The notes below the pieces were generated by a model. That model worked only from the letters and a program-made list of their open reading frames with translations. It ran no database searches and was not told the DNA's origin. A stretch of DNA of 30,516 nucleotides from Candidatus Rhodoferax mariagerensis (GTDB lineage Bacteria; Pseudomonadota; Gammaproteobacteria; Burkholderiales; Burkholderiaceae_C), in assembly GCA_016719055.1 (NCBI GenBank), contig JADKAW010000027.1, positions 1 to 30,516 of the forward strand. Direction: 5' to 3'. Both the position numbers and the translations under genes were made by a program. Each line of letters begins with the position of its first letter. The first letter of the stretch is position 1. Positions 15,457-23,137 of this stretch are shown piece after piece.

Positions 15457-17005
15457 GATGCGCTCCTGCGCCCAGCATGCGCGCCGGGAAAGGGTTGTAG
15501 TAATCAGCGGCTTTGCCTACCACGCCGTCTAGCCCTTTGCCGCCGGTGGGCGTGCGCGAAATTTCGGCAAACGTACCTTCGCTAATGGCTTGTGGCAGGC
15601 CTTTGGCTTCAATGCCTGCCAGCAGAGCCTCGGTCTGGGCCAGCACCGTTTGCGCGCGTTGCTCGATCTGGCCGCCGCGCTTGAATTCGATCTCGCTGTG
15701 CAGGTCTTTCATGGTGCCAAACACATACTTGGCGTTCTGAATGGCCAGGAAGCGGTCTTGGATGAAGGGGGTGTGGATGGCCTCGGTCATCATGCCCAGC
15801 AGGTGGATGTTTTGCTGCGTGAGCACGCTGGCCATGTTGAACAGGGCGTCCTGAATATGTCCCTTGAAGATGTTGCCGGTCATGTGTTTGGTGGGCGGCA
15901 TGTATTTCAGGCTGGCATCCGGAAACACCTGACGCACCAGCTGGGCATGGGCCAGTTCCCACAAAAAGCCGTTTTCCAGCTCGGGATGGATCTCAAACGC
16001 ATGGCCCAGCCCCATTTGCGCGGGCTGCAGACCGCTCAGATAAGCAAACTGCTCGTTGATGAGCTGCGAGGCCAGCACCGTGTGGGCGGCTTCATACGCG
16101 TCGGCGGTGGTCAGGTAGTTGTCTTCGCCGGTGTTGATGATGATGCCGGCATAGGCATTGACCATGCGCGAGAAAAACTGGTCGATGAAGGTGCGCTTCA
16201 TGTTGATGTCGCGAAAGATGATGCCGTACATCGAGTCGTTGAGCATCATGTCCAGCCGCTCCATGGCGCCCATGGCGGCAATTTCGGGCATGCACAGGCC
16301 CGAGCAGTAGTTGGTCAGGCGGATGTAGCGACCCACCCGGGCACCCACCTCGTCCAGCGCCGCGCGCATCAGCCTGAAGTTCTCCTGCGTGGCATAGGTG
16401 CCGCCAAAACCCTCGGTGGTCGCACCAAACGGCACGTAATCCAGCAGACTCTGCCCGGTGGAGCGGATCACCGCAATGATGTCCGCACCCTGTTCCGCCG
16501 CAGCACGGGCCTGGGCCACGTCTTCATGAATATTGCCGGTGGCCACAATCAGGTACAGCCAGGGCTTGGGGCCTTCGCTCAGGTCTTGAATCAACTGGGC
16601 ACGCTGGGCACGCTGGGCGGTAATGTGGTCACACATGCTTGCTGCCAGCGCATCGGCACTGACGCGGGCTGCGGCCATGTCATCAGGTAGGCTCAAGTTC
16701 AGCGAGCCATCTGTCACCTTGTCGGCCACCTGCTGGGCTGTCAGACCGTGGGTGTGCATGGCAGCACCCACGATCAGGGCTGCGCCGTGGGCCAGCAGGC
16801 CGTGCTGTTGTAGATGCTCCACCACGCGGTTGGGCAGCGGTACCTGGTTGTCGTCTACCCCGTCCACCCCCATCAGGCGCAGGGTGGCGCGCTCTACCGT
16901 GGTGGTGGTAAAGCCGCTCATGTCGTCAAACACCTGGCGCGCAATGCGTCGGGCGTGGTCGCGGGCGCGGTCGATCTGCGCCTGGTCCAGTTGCAGGGAC
17001 ATCAT
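15449..17005 (-). CDS. kamD: Lysine 5,6-aminomutase, alpha subunit
   Basis: This is the large subunit of the B12/PLP aminomutase, carrying the TIM-barrel substrate domain. The 518-residue length agrees with clostridial KamD (about 516). Characteristic stretches are NYCSGLCMPEIAAMGAMERLD (about 260-280), DSMYGIIFRDINMKRTFIDQFFSRM and GIIINTGEDNYLTTADAYEAAH. I start at the ATG at 17005 because AGGAG lies seven bases upstream and it overlaps the stop of the upstream reactivase gene as ATGA; a second ATG follows directly. The open frame to 17053 would add an implausible N-terminus. It is tightly linked to kamE downstream, as is normal for two subunits of one enzyme. Confidence 0.95.
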   Translation of the reverse strand: MMSLQLDQAQIDRARDHARRIARQVFDDMSGFTTTTVERATLRLMGVDGVDDNQVPLPNRVVEHLQQHGLLAHGAALIVGAAMHTHGLTAQQVADKVTDGSLNLSLPDDMAAARVSADALAASMCDHITAQRAQRAQLIQDLSEGPKPWLYLIVATGNIHEDVAQARAAAEQGADIIAVIRSTGQSLLDYVPFGATTEGFGGTYATQENFRLMRAALDEVGARVGRYIRLTNYCSGLCMPEIAAMGAMERLDMMLNDSMYGIIFRDINMKRTFIDQFFSRMVNAYAGIIINTGEDNYLTTADAYEAAHTVLASQLINEQFAYLSGLQPAQMGLGHAFEIHPELENGFLWELAHAQLVRQVFPDASLKYMPPTKHMTGNIFKGHIQDALFNMASVLTQQNIHLLGMMTEAIHTPFIQDRFLAIQNAKYVFGTMKDLHSEIEFKRGGQIEQRAQTVLAQTEALLAGIEAKGLPQAISEGTFAEISRTPTGGKGLDGVVGKAADYYNPFPARMLGAGAHHA

Positions 17006-18012
17006 GCAAAAACTCCTGTCGTGTTCATGGGGCCGTCCAGCAGCACATCGCACACGGTGTGGCCAGCCAGGGCGCTGCGTGCAGCAGCCAGAAATTCAGT
17101 GGCGTCAAAGCTGCCGCCAAACGGTGAGAATGGGTTCAGCGTGATGCCCACCAGCCGGATCGCCTGGTAGGCCTGCACCTGCACGCCCTTTTGTTGCAAG
17201 GCCGTTAACTCGGCCTGATCTACAAACAGCTTGGTGCCGTCGTTGACCACAACCGTCTGATCGGGGTGCAACATGGCCAGGGATTGCAGCGCACCCCACA
17301 GCCTGCGCCCCACAGCGCCACTCAACGCTATTGTTTTAATATCTGCTTGCGCTTTCTGCATAAGGGCTGGAGCCGAATTTAGTGTAGAAATGTTGGCCAG
17401 TAGCAGGTTGTTGCCTTGCCGGTCCCAAACACCAACGCCACCTTGCTCGAACACCGGCTGGGTCAATTGACGCGTGTGTGCATCGGCTTGAGCAATGCCC
17501 AAAATCGCCAGCCGGTCGCGCGTTTTGCGCAGCACGTCATGCATTCCGCCACCCTGTGCGGCACCGGTGGCCAGAATCACACCGTCGGTGATGGCGGGTG
17601 AGGCATGCTGGCTGCGCCCCAGTGCGCCGTCCAGCAGCACCAGCGCAGCGCCGGCTTGTTGCAAACGGGTAATCACTGCACGCTGGTCGCTGGCGCGTGA
17701 GGCGCCGGCAATTTCCATCTCGCCCTGTTCCAGCACCTGCACCAGCACAATCTCGCCCATCGGGCTTGGAATGCCGGTATCCGCCACCCAATGCGTGGGC
17801 GCTTTGGCACGCGGCAATGTGTCGCGGGCGGTGGCGACCAGACTGCCGGGCCATACTTGCACGGGCGGTTTGGGCACTTGAAACACCTGATCAAAGGCTT
17901 CGCCATCACGCCCAATTGAGGTGACACCCATCGGCACACCGGCAGCGGCAGCCTGCGCCAGCACGTGATTCAGTGCGACAGTTTTTCCCGTGTTTTTGGT
18001 CATTCCCATCAC
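17002..18012 (-). CDS. KamB-like P-loop protein, probable lysine 5,6-aminomutase reactivase subunit; 5' end uncertain
   Basis: The 336-residue frame begins with a GTG at 18012 that stands only a few codons before a Walker A sequence, GMTKNTGKT. Similar genes next to kamD/kamE are called KamB and are thought to help reactivate the B12 enzyme after it inactivates. Supporting stretches are LVLLDGALGRSQHASPAITDGVILATGAA (about 157-185) and the position directly ahead of kamD. The frame stays open upstream to 18099 and reads LWRRILASGCRTLSVMGMTKNTGKT, which looks like the true beta-strand before the P-loop. There is, however, no ATG, GTG or TTG in that stretch. The protein therefore starts at a rare codon, is shortened, or has a frameshift near 18030-18100. 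The MutS-like ATPase KamC, its usual partner, is absent. The name is from memory of the family and is moderately sure. Confidence 0.75.
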   Translation of the reverse strand: MMGMTKNTGKTVALNHVLAQAAAAGVPMGVTSIGRDGEAFDQVFQVPKPPVQVWPGSLVATARDTLPRAKAPTHWVADTGIPSPMGEIVLVQVLEQGEMEIAGASRASDQRAVITRLQQAGAALVLLDGALGRSQHASPAITDGVILATGAAQGGGMHDVLRKTRDRLAILGIAQADAHTRQLTQPVFEQGGVGVWDRQGNNLLLANISTLNSAPALMQKAQADIKTIALSGAVGRRLWGALQSLAMLHPDQTVVVNDGTKLFVDQAELTALQQKGVQVQAYQAIRLVGITLNPFSPFGGSFDATEFLAAARSALAGHTVCDVLLDGPMNTTGVFA

Positions 18013-18147
18013 CGACAGCGTGCGGCACCCGCTGGCCAGAATGCGCCGCCAAAGCGGGCTTGTCGAGGCATGGCCTGACCCAGGCCATCCAGGCCGACGT
18101 CATGGATGCCGGGTTTTCGCCCAGCGCGGCAAGCCTGTTCTGTCAAG

Positions 18148-19185
18148 TCACACATAGAGCTGATCAAACAGCGCACGCAGTTGGGGGCTTTCGCGCAGCA
18201 GGTTCAGCGCATGGCCAGCATGGCCGGTGGCGTAGCCATTGCCCACAATCATCTGCACGTCTTTGCCCACCCCTTCAGCACCCAGTGCTGCAGCTGTGAA
18301 GCTGGTGGCCATCGAAAAAAAGTAGATGGTGCCGTGCTGGCGCGTGGCCAGAATGCTGCCCATTTCGGTGTTGGGAATGTTCACGCAGTTGATCACCACG
18401 TCGGCCATGCGGCCTTGGGTCACTTGCGCTACCGCCTCCATCAGCGCCAACGGCTGGGTGGCATCCACCTGCAGGGTGTGGTCGGCCCAACCCAGCTGCT
18501 GCATGCGCTGGCAGTCTTTCTCAAAGGGTGACACCCCAATCACACAGCCCTGCGCACCGGCGCGTTTTTTGGCTTCATACAAACACAGCGTGCCCGATTT
18601 GCCACCCCCACCAATCACCACCACGGTCTGGCCCGGCTGCACCAGGCGGGCTGTCTGGGCGGGCGCACCGGCCACGTCCAGAATCGCCAGCGCCAGCTTT
18701 TCGTCAATGTCAGCAGGCAGCCTGGCGTACAGGCCGGTTTCAAACAAAATGGCCTGGCCACGAATGTCGATCTGGTCCTTGTTCATGTGAACCTGGTCGA
18801 TGGCATCAATGCGCAGTGGCGTGAGCGACAGCGACACCAGCGTGGCAATTTTGTCACCCACCGCCAGATCGGTTTTGCCGGCCAGTGCCGGGCCAATCTG
18901 TGCCACTGCGCCAATCAGCATGCCGCCAGAACCCGTCACCGGGTTGTGCTGCTTGCCGCGCTGCGCCACGATGTCCAGCACGATTTCAGCCACTTTGGCA
19001 GAGTCGCCGGCGCCCTGTTGTTTGATTTGGGTGAAGCTGGCCGCGTCAATGTTGAGCGCGCGCACGTCGATCAATAGTTCGTTGTCAAAAATCTCCATCG
19101 TGTTTTCAAGCTTCCAGGCGCCCTGGGGCAACACGCCTTTGGGTTCGAGCACGCGGTGAATGCCGTAGGGGGATCCGTGTTTCAT
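18148..19185 (-). CDS. kdd: L-erythro-3,5-diaminohexanoate dehydrogenase
   Basis: Kdd oxidatively deaminates 3,5-diaminohexanoate with NAD(P) to 3-keto-5-aminohexanoate, linking the aminomutases to Kce. From the ATG at 19185 (AGGAG seven bases upstream) it has 345 residues, the usual family size. The N-terminus MKHGSPYGIHRVLEPKGVLPQGAWKLEN is typical of the family. NPVTGSGGMLIG (about 81-92) is followed by the Rossmann loop VVVIGGGGKSGT (about 188-199) and the later segment DVVINCVNIPNTEMGSI. The longer frame to 19281 overlaps kamA and is rejected. It starts 17 bases after kamA; 150 bp separate its stop from the first plausible codon of the reactivase gene. Confidence 0.94.
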   Translation of the reverse strand: MKHGSPYGIHRVLEPKGVLPQGAWKLENTMEIFDNELLIDVRALNIDAASFTQIKQQGAGDSAKVAEIVLDIVAQRGKQHNPVTGSGGMLIGAVAQIGPALAGKTDLAVGDKIATLVSLSLTPLRIDAIDQVHMNKDQIDIRGQAILFETGLYARLPADIDEKLALAILDVAGAPAQTARLVQPGQTVVVIGGGGKSGTLCLYEAKKRAGAQGCVIGVSPFEKDCQRMQQLGWADHTLQVDATQPLALMEAVAQVTQGRMADVVINCVNIPNTEMGSILATRQHGTIYFFSMATSFTAAALGAEGVGKDVQMIVGNGYATGHAGHALNLLRESPQLRALFDQLYV

Positions 19186-19202
19186 GGCAGGGCTCCTGGC
19201 GC

Positions 19203-20384
19203 TTAATTGCTTTGTGTGGGCAGGCTGAAGTTCTGGCCCAGGCCCGGCATCTCGACAGTTTTGCCGGCATAGTTGCGGCATTTCACGGTGGTGCCGCTGC
19301 CGTCGGGCAGGGCTTCTTCGCGCACATAACTGGGGATGATCGGCAGCTTGCCCAGGCCGCCAAGGCCGTCGACGATAAATGTTGGCACTGCCGGGCCACT
19401 GATCCAGCCGCGCAAGCCCTCATAAAGCTCCAGCATGCGCCGGTGCGGCACGATGAAATGGTGCGCGCCTTCAACCATGTCGGTCGAGTACACGTAATAC
19501 GGGCGCACCCCCATCTCGATGCTTTGCATGAACAGCTCGCGCATCACTTCCACACTGTCGTTGATGCCCCTCAGGCACACCGTTTGCAGGCCCATCATGA
19601 TGCCGGCCTTTTGCAGCATCTTGACGCGGGCCCTGAGCAGCGGCGTGATTTCCTTCGGGTGGTTGATGTGGATGTTGACCATCTGCACCCGGTGTTTTTC
19701 AAGCACGGCGCACAGCTCTGGCGTGATGCGTGTGGGCAACTGCACCACCATGCGCGAGCCCATGCGCAAAAAGCGCACATGCGGGGCGCGGGCCCGGATC
19801 TGGCCCAGAATGTCATCCAGACGCTCGTCGGTGAACGTCAACGGGTCGCCGCCCGACAGCAACACGTCGTCAATGTTTTTGTTGCTGGCAATGTAGTCAA
19901 TCGATGCCTCAATCTGGTCCTTGTGCACCGAGCCGCTGGGCTGGCTGACCATGCGTTTGCGAGTGCAAAACCGGCACAACGTGGCGCAGGTGTTGCTGAC
20001 CAGAAACAACACTCGGCGCGGGTAGCGGTGCACGATGCTGGTGCCGGGAATGGTGTCGCCTTCTTCACCCAGTTGATCGAGCATGGTGGCAAAGCCGGGT
20101 TTGGTTTCTTCGTGAAAGGTGGGCAGGTATTGCAGGCGGATCGGGCAGTTGGGGTCGTCACGGTCCATCAGCTGTGCCATGTAGGGTGTCACAGCAATGG
20201 CAAACTTGTTGTACACCGTGTCGTTCACGTCTTCTACATGGTTTAGCACCCCCTCCAGCTGCGCATGGTGCGTGTAGCGGCGGGCAAACTGCTTTTGCCA
20301 CGACTCGGACTCAGGATCGTAGGCTTGCAACTCGTCATAGGTCATGAGGATTTTCGGGGTCGCGAGTTCGACGGTTTGCAGCAT
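19203..20384 (-). CDS. kamA: Lysine 2,3-aminomutase (radical SAM)
   Basis: KamA converts L-lysine to L-beta-lysine using a [4Fe-4S] cluster, S-adenosylmethionine and PLP. In 393 residues it has the radical SAM cysteines C133, C137 and C140 in NTCATLCRFCTRKR. SGGDPLTF (about 177-184) is the SAM-contact motif, and GLGGLGKLPIIPSY carries the probable PLP lysine K346. The length and the C-terminal extension fit lysine-2,3-aminomutases of catabolic clusters; the EF-P-modifying EpmB type is shorter, about 340 residues. The start at 20384 has GGAG seven bases upstream and removes an odd eight-residue extension. It is the first gene of the cluster and is divergent from an Lrp-type regulator. Confidence 0.96.
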   Translation of the reverse strand: MLQTVELATPKILMTYDELQAYDPESESWQKQFARRYTHHAQLEGVLNHVEDVNDTVYNKFAIAVTPYMAQLMDRDDPNCPIRLQYLPTFHEETKPGFATMLDQLGEEGDTIPGTSIVHRYPRRVLFLVSNTCATLCRFCTRKRMVSQPSGSVHKDQIEASIDYIASNKNIDDVLLSGGDPLTFTDERLDDILGQIRARAPHVRFLRMGSRMVVQLPTRITPELCAVLEKHRVQMVNIHINHPKEITPLLRARVKMLQKAGIMMGLQTVCLRGINDSVEVMRELFMQSIEMGVRPYYVYSTDMVEGAHHFIVPHRRMLELYEGLRGWISGPAVPTFIVDGLGGLGKLPIIPSYVREEALPDGSGTTVKCRNYAGKTVEMPGLGQNFSLPTQSN

Positions 20385-20478
20385 GGGAAATCTCCAGAAA
20401 TTGCGCAAAAGCCACTGGTTGATACCGAAGTGGCTGGAATTGAAACAAGTTTAAAAACTGAAGGTGCCGATACCAATA

Positions 20479-20521
20479 AGCAATATGACTTAAATTAATG
20501 TAAAAATTCAGTCAAATTGCT
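20479..20521. promoter_or_regulatory. Imperfect 12-bp inverted repeat between kamA and the Lrp-type gene, candidate operator
   Basis: AGCAATATGACT (20479-20490) and AGTCAAATTGCT (20510-20521) are inverted copies with one mismatch, with centres about 31 bp apart, or about three helical turns. The spacer is AT-rich. On the minus strand the right arm contains TTGACT, a possible -35 box for kamA. Lrp/AsnC proteins bind such spaced, AT-rich sites and often control a divergent neighbour, so autoregulation and lysine-dependent control of kamA are plausible inferences. Confidence 0.6.
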
Positions 20522-20536
20522 CTACATTGCTGCACA

Positions 20537-20995
20537 ATGAAAAAATCAGCTGCCAAAACCAATCTGGACGCGGTCGACCACCAGCTGATCGAGCTGCTCA
20601 AGGTCAACGCCCGCCTGCCCATGGTCAATATTGCCAAGGCGCTGGGTTGCGCCCGCAGCACGGCGCAGCTGCGGCTCAAGGCGCTGGAAGACGCGGGTGT
20701 CATCACTGGCTACACGGTGGGCCTGAGCAGCACCCGCGCGGTGAACGTGATTCGGGCCATGGTGCTGATTTCGATGGAGTCCAAAAACGAGCCCGATGTA
20801 GTGCGCGCGCTGGCCTTGCGCCATGAGATCACCAAGCTGTATTCGGTCAGCGGCCGTTATGACCTGTGCGCCATGCTGATGACCGAGTCCACCCAGGAGC
20901 TTGACGCGGTGATTGACAAAATCCGCGTGGTCAAGGGCGTGATCGACACGTTTTCGACCATTTTGCTGTCCACCAAACTTGACCGGCCGGAATGA
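20537..20995 (+). CDS. Lrp/AsnC-family transcriptional regulator, probable regulator of the lysine cluster
   Basis: This 152-residue DNA-binding regulator has an N-terminal AsnC-type helix-turn-helix (about residues 10-58; LDAVDHQLIELLKVNARLPM, then IAKALGCARSTAQLRLKALEDAGVITGY). A RAM effector domain follows (about 70-145) with SGRYDLCAMLM and the GVIDTFSTILLSTKL ending. RAM domains bind amino acids, and the gene is divergent from kamA across 152 bp. Lysine or a pathway amine is the likely signal. The predicted operator overlaps its own promoter region. No good ribosome binding site is seen ahead of the ATG, so the transcript may have a very short leader. Confidence 0.9.
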   Translation: MKKSAAKTNLDAVDHQLIELLKVNARLPMVNIAKALGCARSTAQLRLKALEDAGVITGYTVGLSSTRAVNVIRAMVLISMESKNEPDVVRALALRHEITKLYSVSGRYDLCAMLMTESTQELDAVIDKIRVVKGVIDTFSTILLSTKLDRPE

Positions 20996-21274
20996 GGTAT
21001 TGTTCTTGATACGTCATTGTTTCTGGTGGAATGATCGCCCAGAGCTTTACAGCTGTTGCCGAAATCATGGGTAGCATTTCTACTTTCAAGTGCTGGGGAC
21101 AGTACGTTCAGAACGAAGTCGCACGGTACAACAGTGTGGAATCTATTCAATGATTTATCATCGTTCAGCTGCCATCAGACAACTTTTACTGCGAAGGCCA
21201 ACCATCACCGCCTTTGACGTATTGAGTCAATCCACTGAGACTGTTCCGACAGAAGTTTGGAGACTACACCGCAA

Positions 21275-22942
21275 ATGATTCAAAATTTATACCGCACCGT
21301 ACGATGCCTTGCACAGGCGCGCCTAACCCTTGCTCGCGTGCTCATCTGCGCGATGTTGGCGACCAGGGTGGCGTCGGGTTTTGCCGCAGAGCCGTTGCAG
21401 AAGGTCGCCACACCAGCACCGCGACACGCCCTGGTGATCGGCAATAGCAGCTACCAGGAGTCTCCGTTAGCCAATCCGAAAAACGACGCGCTGGCGATTG
21501 CCGAGCGCCTACGTCTTGCGGGTTTTTCTGTCAACATCAAGCTCGACGTGGGTCGGCGTGAACTGCAGCAAGCCCTGCGCGACTACGCCACCGCCTTGAC
21601 CAAGGACCAAGGCATTGGCGTTTTCTACTATGCTGGTCACGGGGTCCAACTGAACTGGCGCAATTTCTTGATTCCTGTGGACGCCAGCATTTTTTCCAAG
21701 GCAGACATCGGGGCACAGGCGGTAGATCTGGGACTGCTCATGGAAGGTTTGACCCGCGCCCGTAGTCCATTGAGCCTGATCATCCTTGACGCCTGCCGCA
21801 ACAATCCCTTCGGCCCCGATTTTCGTACTGAATACCAGGGGTTGAGTCAGCTCGATGCACCGCCCGGAACCCTGCTCGCCTATGCCACAGCGCCAGGCAA
21901 CACCGCTGCCGACGGCGAAGGCAGCCACGGGCTTTATACCAACCAGTTACTCCGAGAAATGATGGCGCCAGGCGCAACGGTGGAAGACGTTTTCAAGCGG
22001 GTACGACTTTCGGTTCGAAAATCATCACAAGGTGCCCAAATTCCCTGGGAAAGCACTTCGCTGGAAGCTGACTTTGTTTTTTTTCCAGGGCAGAGCACGC
22101 GGGATATGGAGCGCGAGTTTGAAGCTGATTTGGCCCACTGGAATCGGCTGCGACTGAACGGAACTACCAACCAGTTGGAGGCATTTATCCACCAGCGGCC
22201 CAACGGAAAATTTGCCGAAATGGCGCAATTCCGCCTCGACCAGATTCTGCTGGCCCAAGGTGAGCGAGCGGTCGTGCCGCGGGCCGCATCGGAGCCCTGC
22301 CAGTGCGGCAGCGCCAGCACCTCGCGCGGGACAGTAATGGTCTCAAGCAATGCCGCAAACGCGCAGGCTTTCAAAGTGGGTGAGCGCTATGCCTATCGCA
22401 ACTTCGACCTGCTCACCCGCAAAGAGATTGCGTCGAGTACCTCGACAGTGATCCGTATACAGGGTGACGAAGTTCACTTTAGCGACGGGCGCGTCACAGA
22501 CCTGTTTGGAAACAACGTGCGTGCGCCCGACGGGAGAAAGTGGACGCCGTACCAGTTCTTCATCGCCGAGTACAAGTTAGGCAAGCGTTGGCCTGCTCAG
22601 TTTCTGGTCACCCAACCCAATGGAAAGACATTGAACAATGATTTTTTATTGCGCGTCGCAGAGCGCGAACGCATCACTTTGCCCGGTGGTACGTTTGATG
22701 CCTTGCGTATTGAAGCCCGAGGCACCGATCTGGGCAACGGTGACCTGCTGGAGCGCACTGCCTGGGTTGCCCCGGAGCTTATGCGCGGCGTTCTGGCGAT
22801 GGAAACTCTGGTGCGACGGGACGGAAAAGTCATCCGCGGCGAGCGCAGTGAACTTACTGCCTACGCCACCAATGATCCAGTTGCAGCGCCAGCGCCGGCT
22901 GCATTGACACCGGCCAGAAAAGCCGGCACAAGTTCCTACTGA
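21275..22942 (+). CDS. Secreted caspase-like (C14) protein with C-terminal domain of unknown function
   Basis: This 555-residue protein has an N-terminal hydrophobic export signal (about residues 18-38, ending GFAAEP). A caspase-like domain (about 50-280) begins RHALVIGNSSYQESPLANPKNDA. The catalytic dyad is H122 in FYYAGHGVQ and C174 in LIILDACRNNP. YATAPGNTAADGEGSHGLYTNQLL is typical of bacterial p20-type caspase homologues. A linker resembling a tetratricopeptide (about 305-340) leads to a beta-rich C-terminal domain (about 375-535) that I do not recognise. The ATG at 21275 is preferred; a TTG at 21257 is in frame. The 279 bp before it hold nothing I can identify. Such proteins are common in betaproteobacteria, and their substrates are unknown. 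It stands alone, with no effector partner beside it. Confidence 0.85.
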   Translation: MIQNLYRTVRCLAQARLTLARVLICAMLATRVASGFAAEPLQKVATPAPRHALVIGNSSYQESPLANPKNDALAIAERLRLAGFSVNIKLDVGRRELQQALRDYATALTKDQGIGVFYYAGHGVQLNWRNFLIPVDASIFSKADIGAQAVDLGLLMEGLTRARSPLSLIILDACRNNPFGPDFRTEYQGLSQLDAPPGTLLAYATAPGNTAADGEGSHGLYTNQLLREMMAPGATVEDVFKRVRLSVRKSSQGAQIPWESTSLEADFVFFPGQSTRDMEREFEADLAHWNRLRLNGTTNQLEAFIHQRPNGKFAEMAQFRLDQILLAQGERAVVPRAASEPCQCGSASTSRGTVMVSSNAANAQAFKVGERYAYRNFDLLTRKEIASSTSTVIRIQGDEVHFSDGRVTDLFGNNVRAPDGRKWTPYQFFIAEYKLGKRWPAQFLVTQPNGKTLNNDFLLRVAERERITLPGGTFDALRIEARGTDLGNGDLLERTAWVAPELMRGVLAMETLVRRDGKVIRGERSELTAYATNDPVAAPAPAALTPARKAGTSSY

Positions 22943-23137
22943 CCCCGGGCGAAGACGATCATCCTGTGTCATACCAGTTAAGAGCACCACTGCTTGATGC
23001 TGGAGGGTCTCAAGGCAAACGCGCAGTTCAGCCTCAAATCGACACTCAGCAATAGTAAATTTGAACCGGTCGCAGTGGTTGGTCTTGCCTGCGCCAAACT
23101 TGACAAGCCCGCGTCACCCAGGGGTTAAAGTCAGCCC

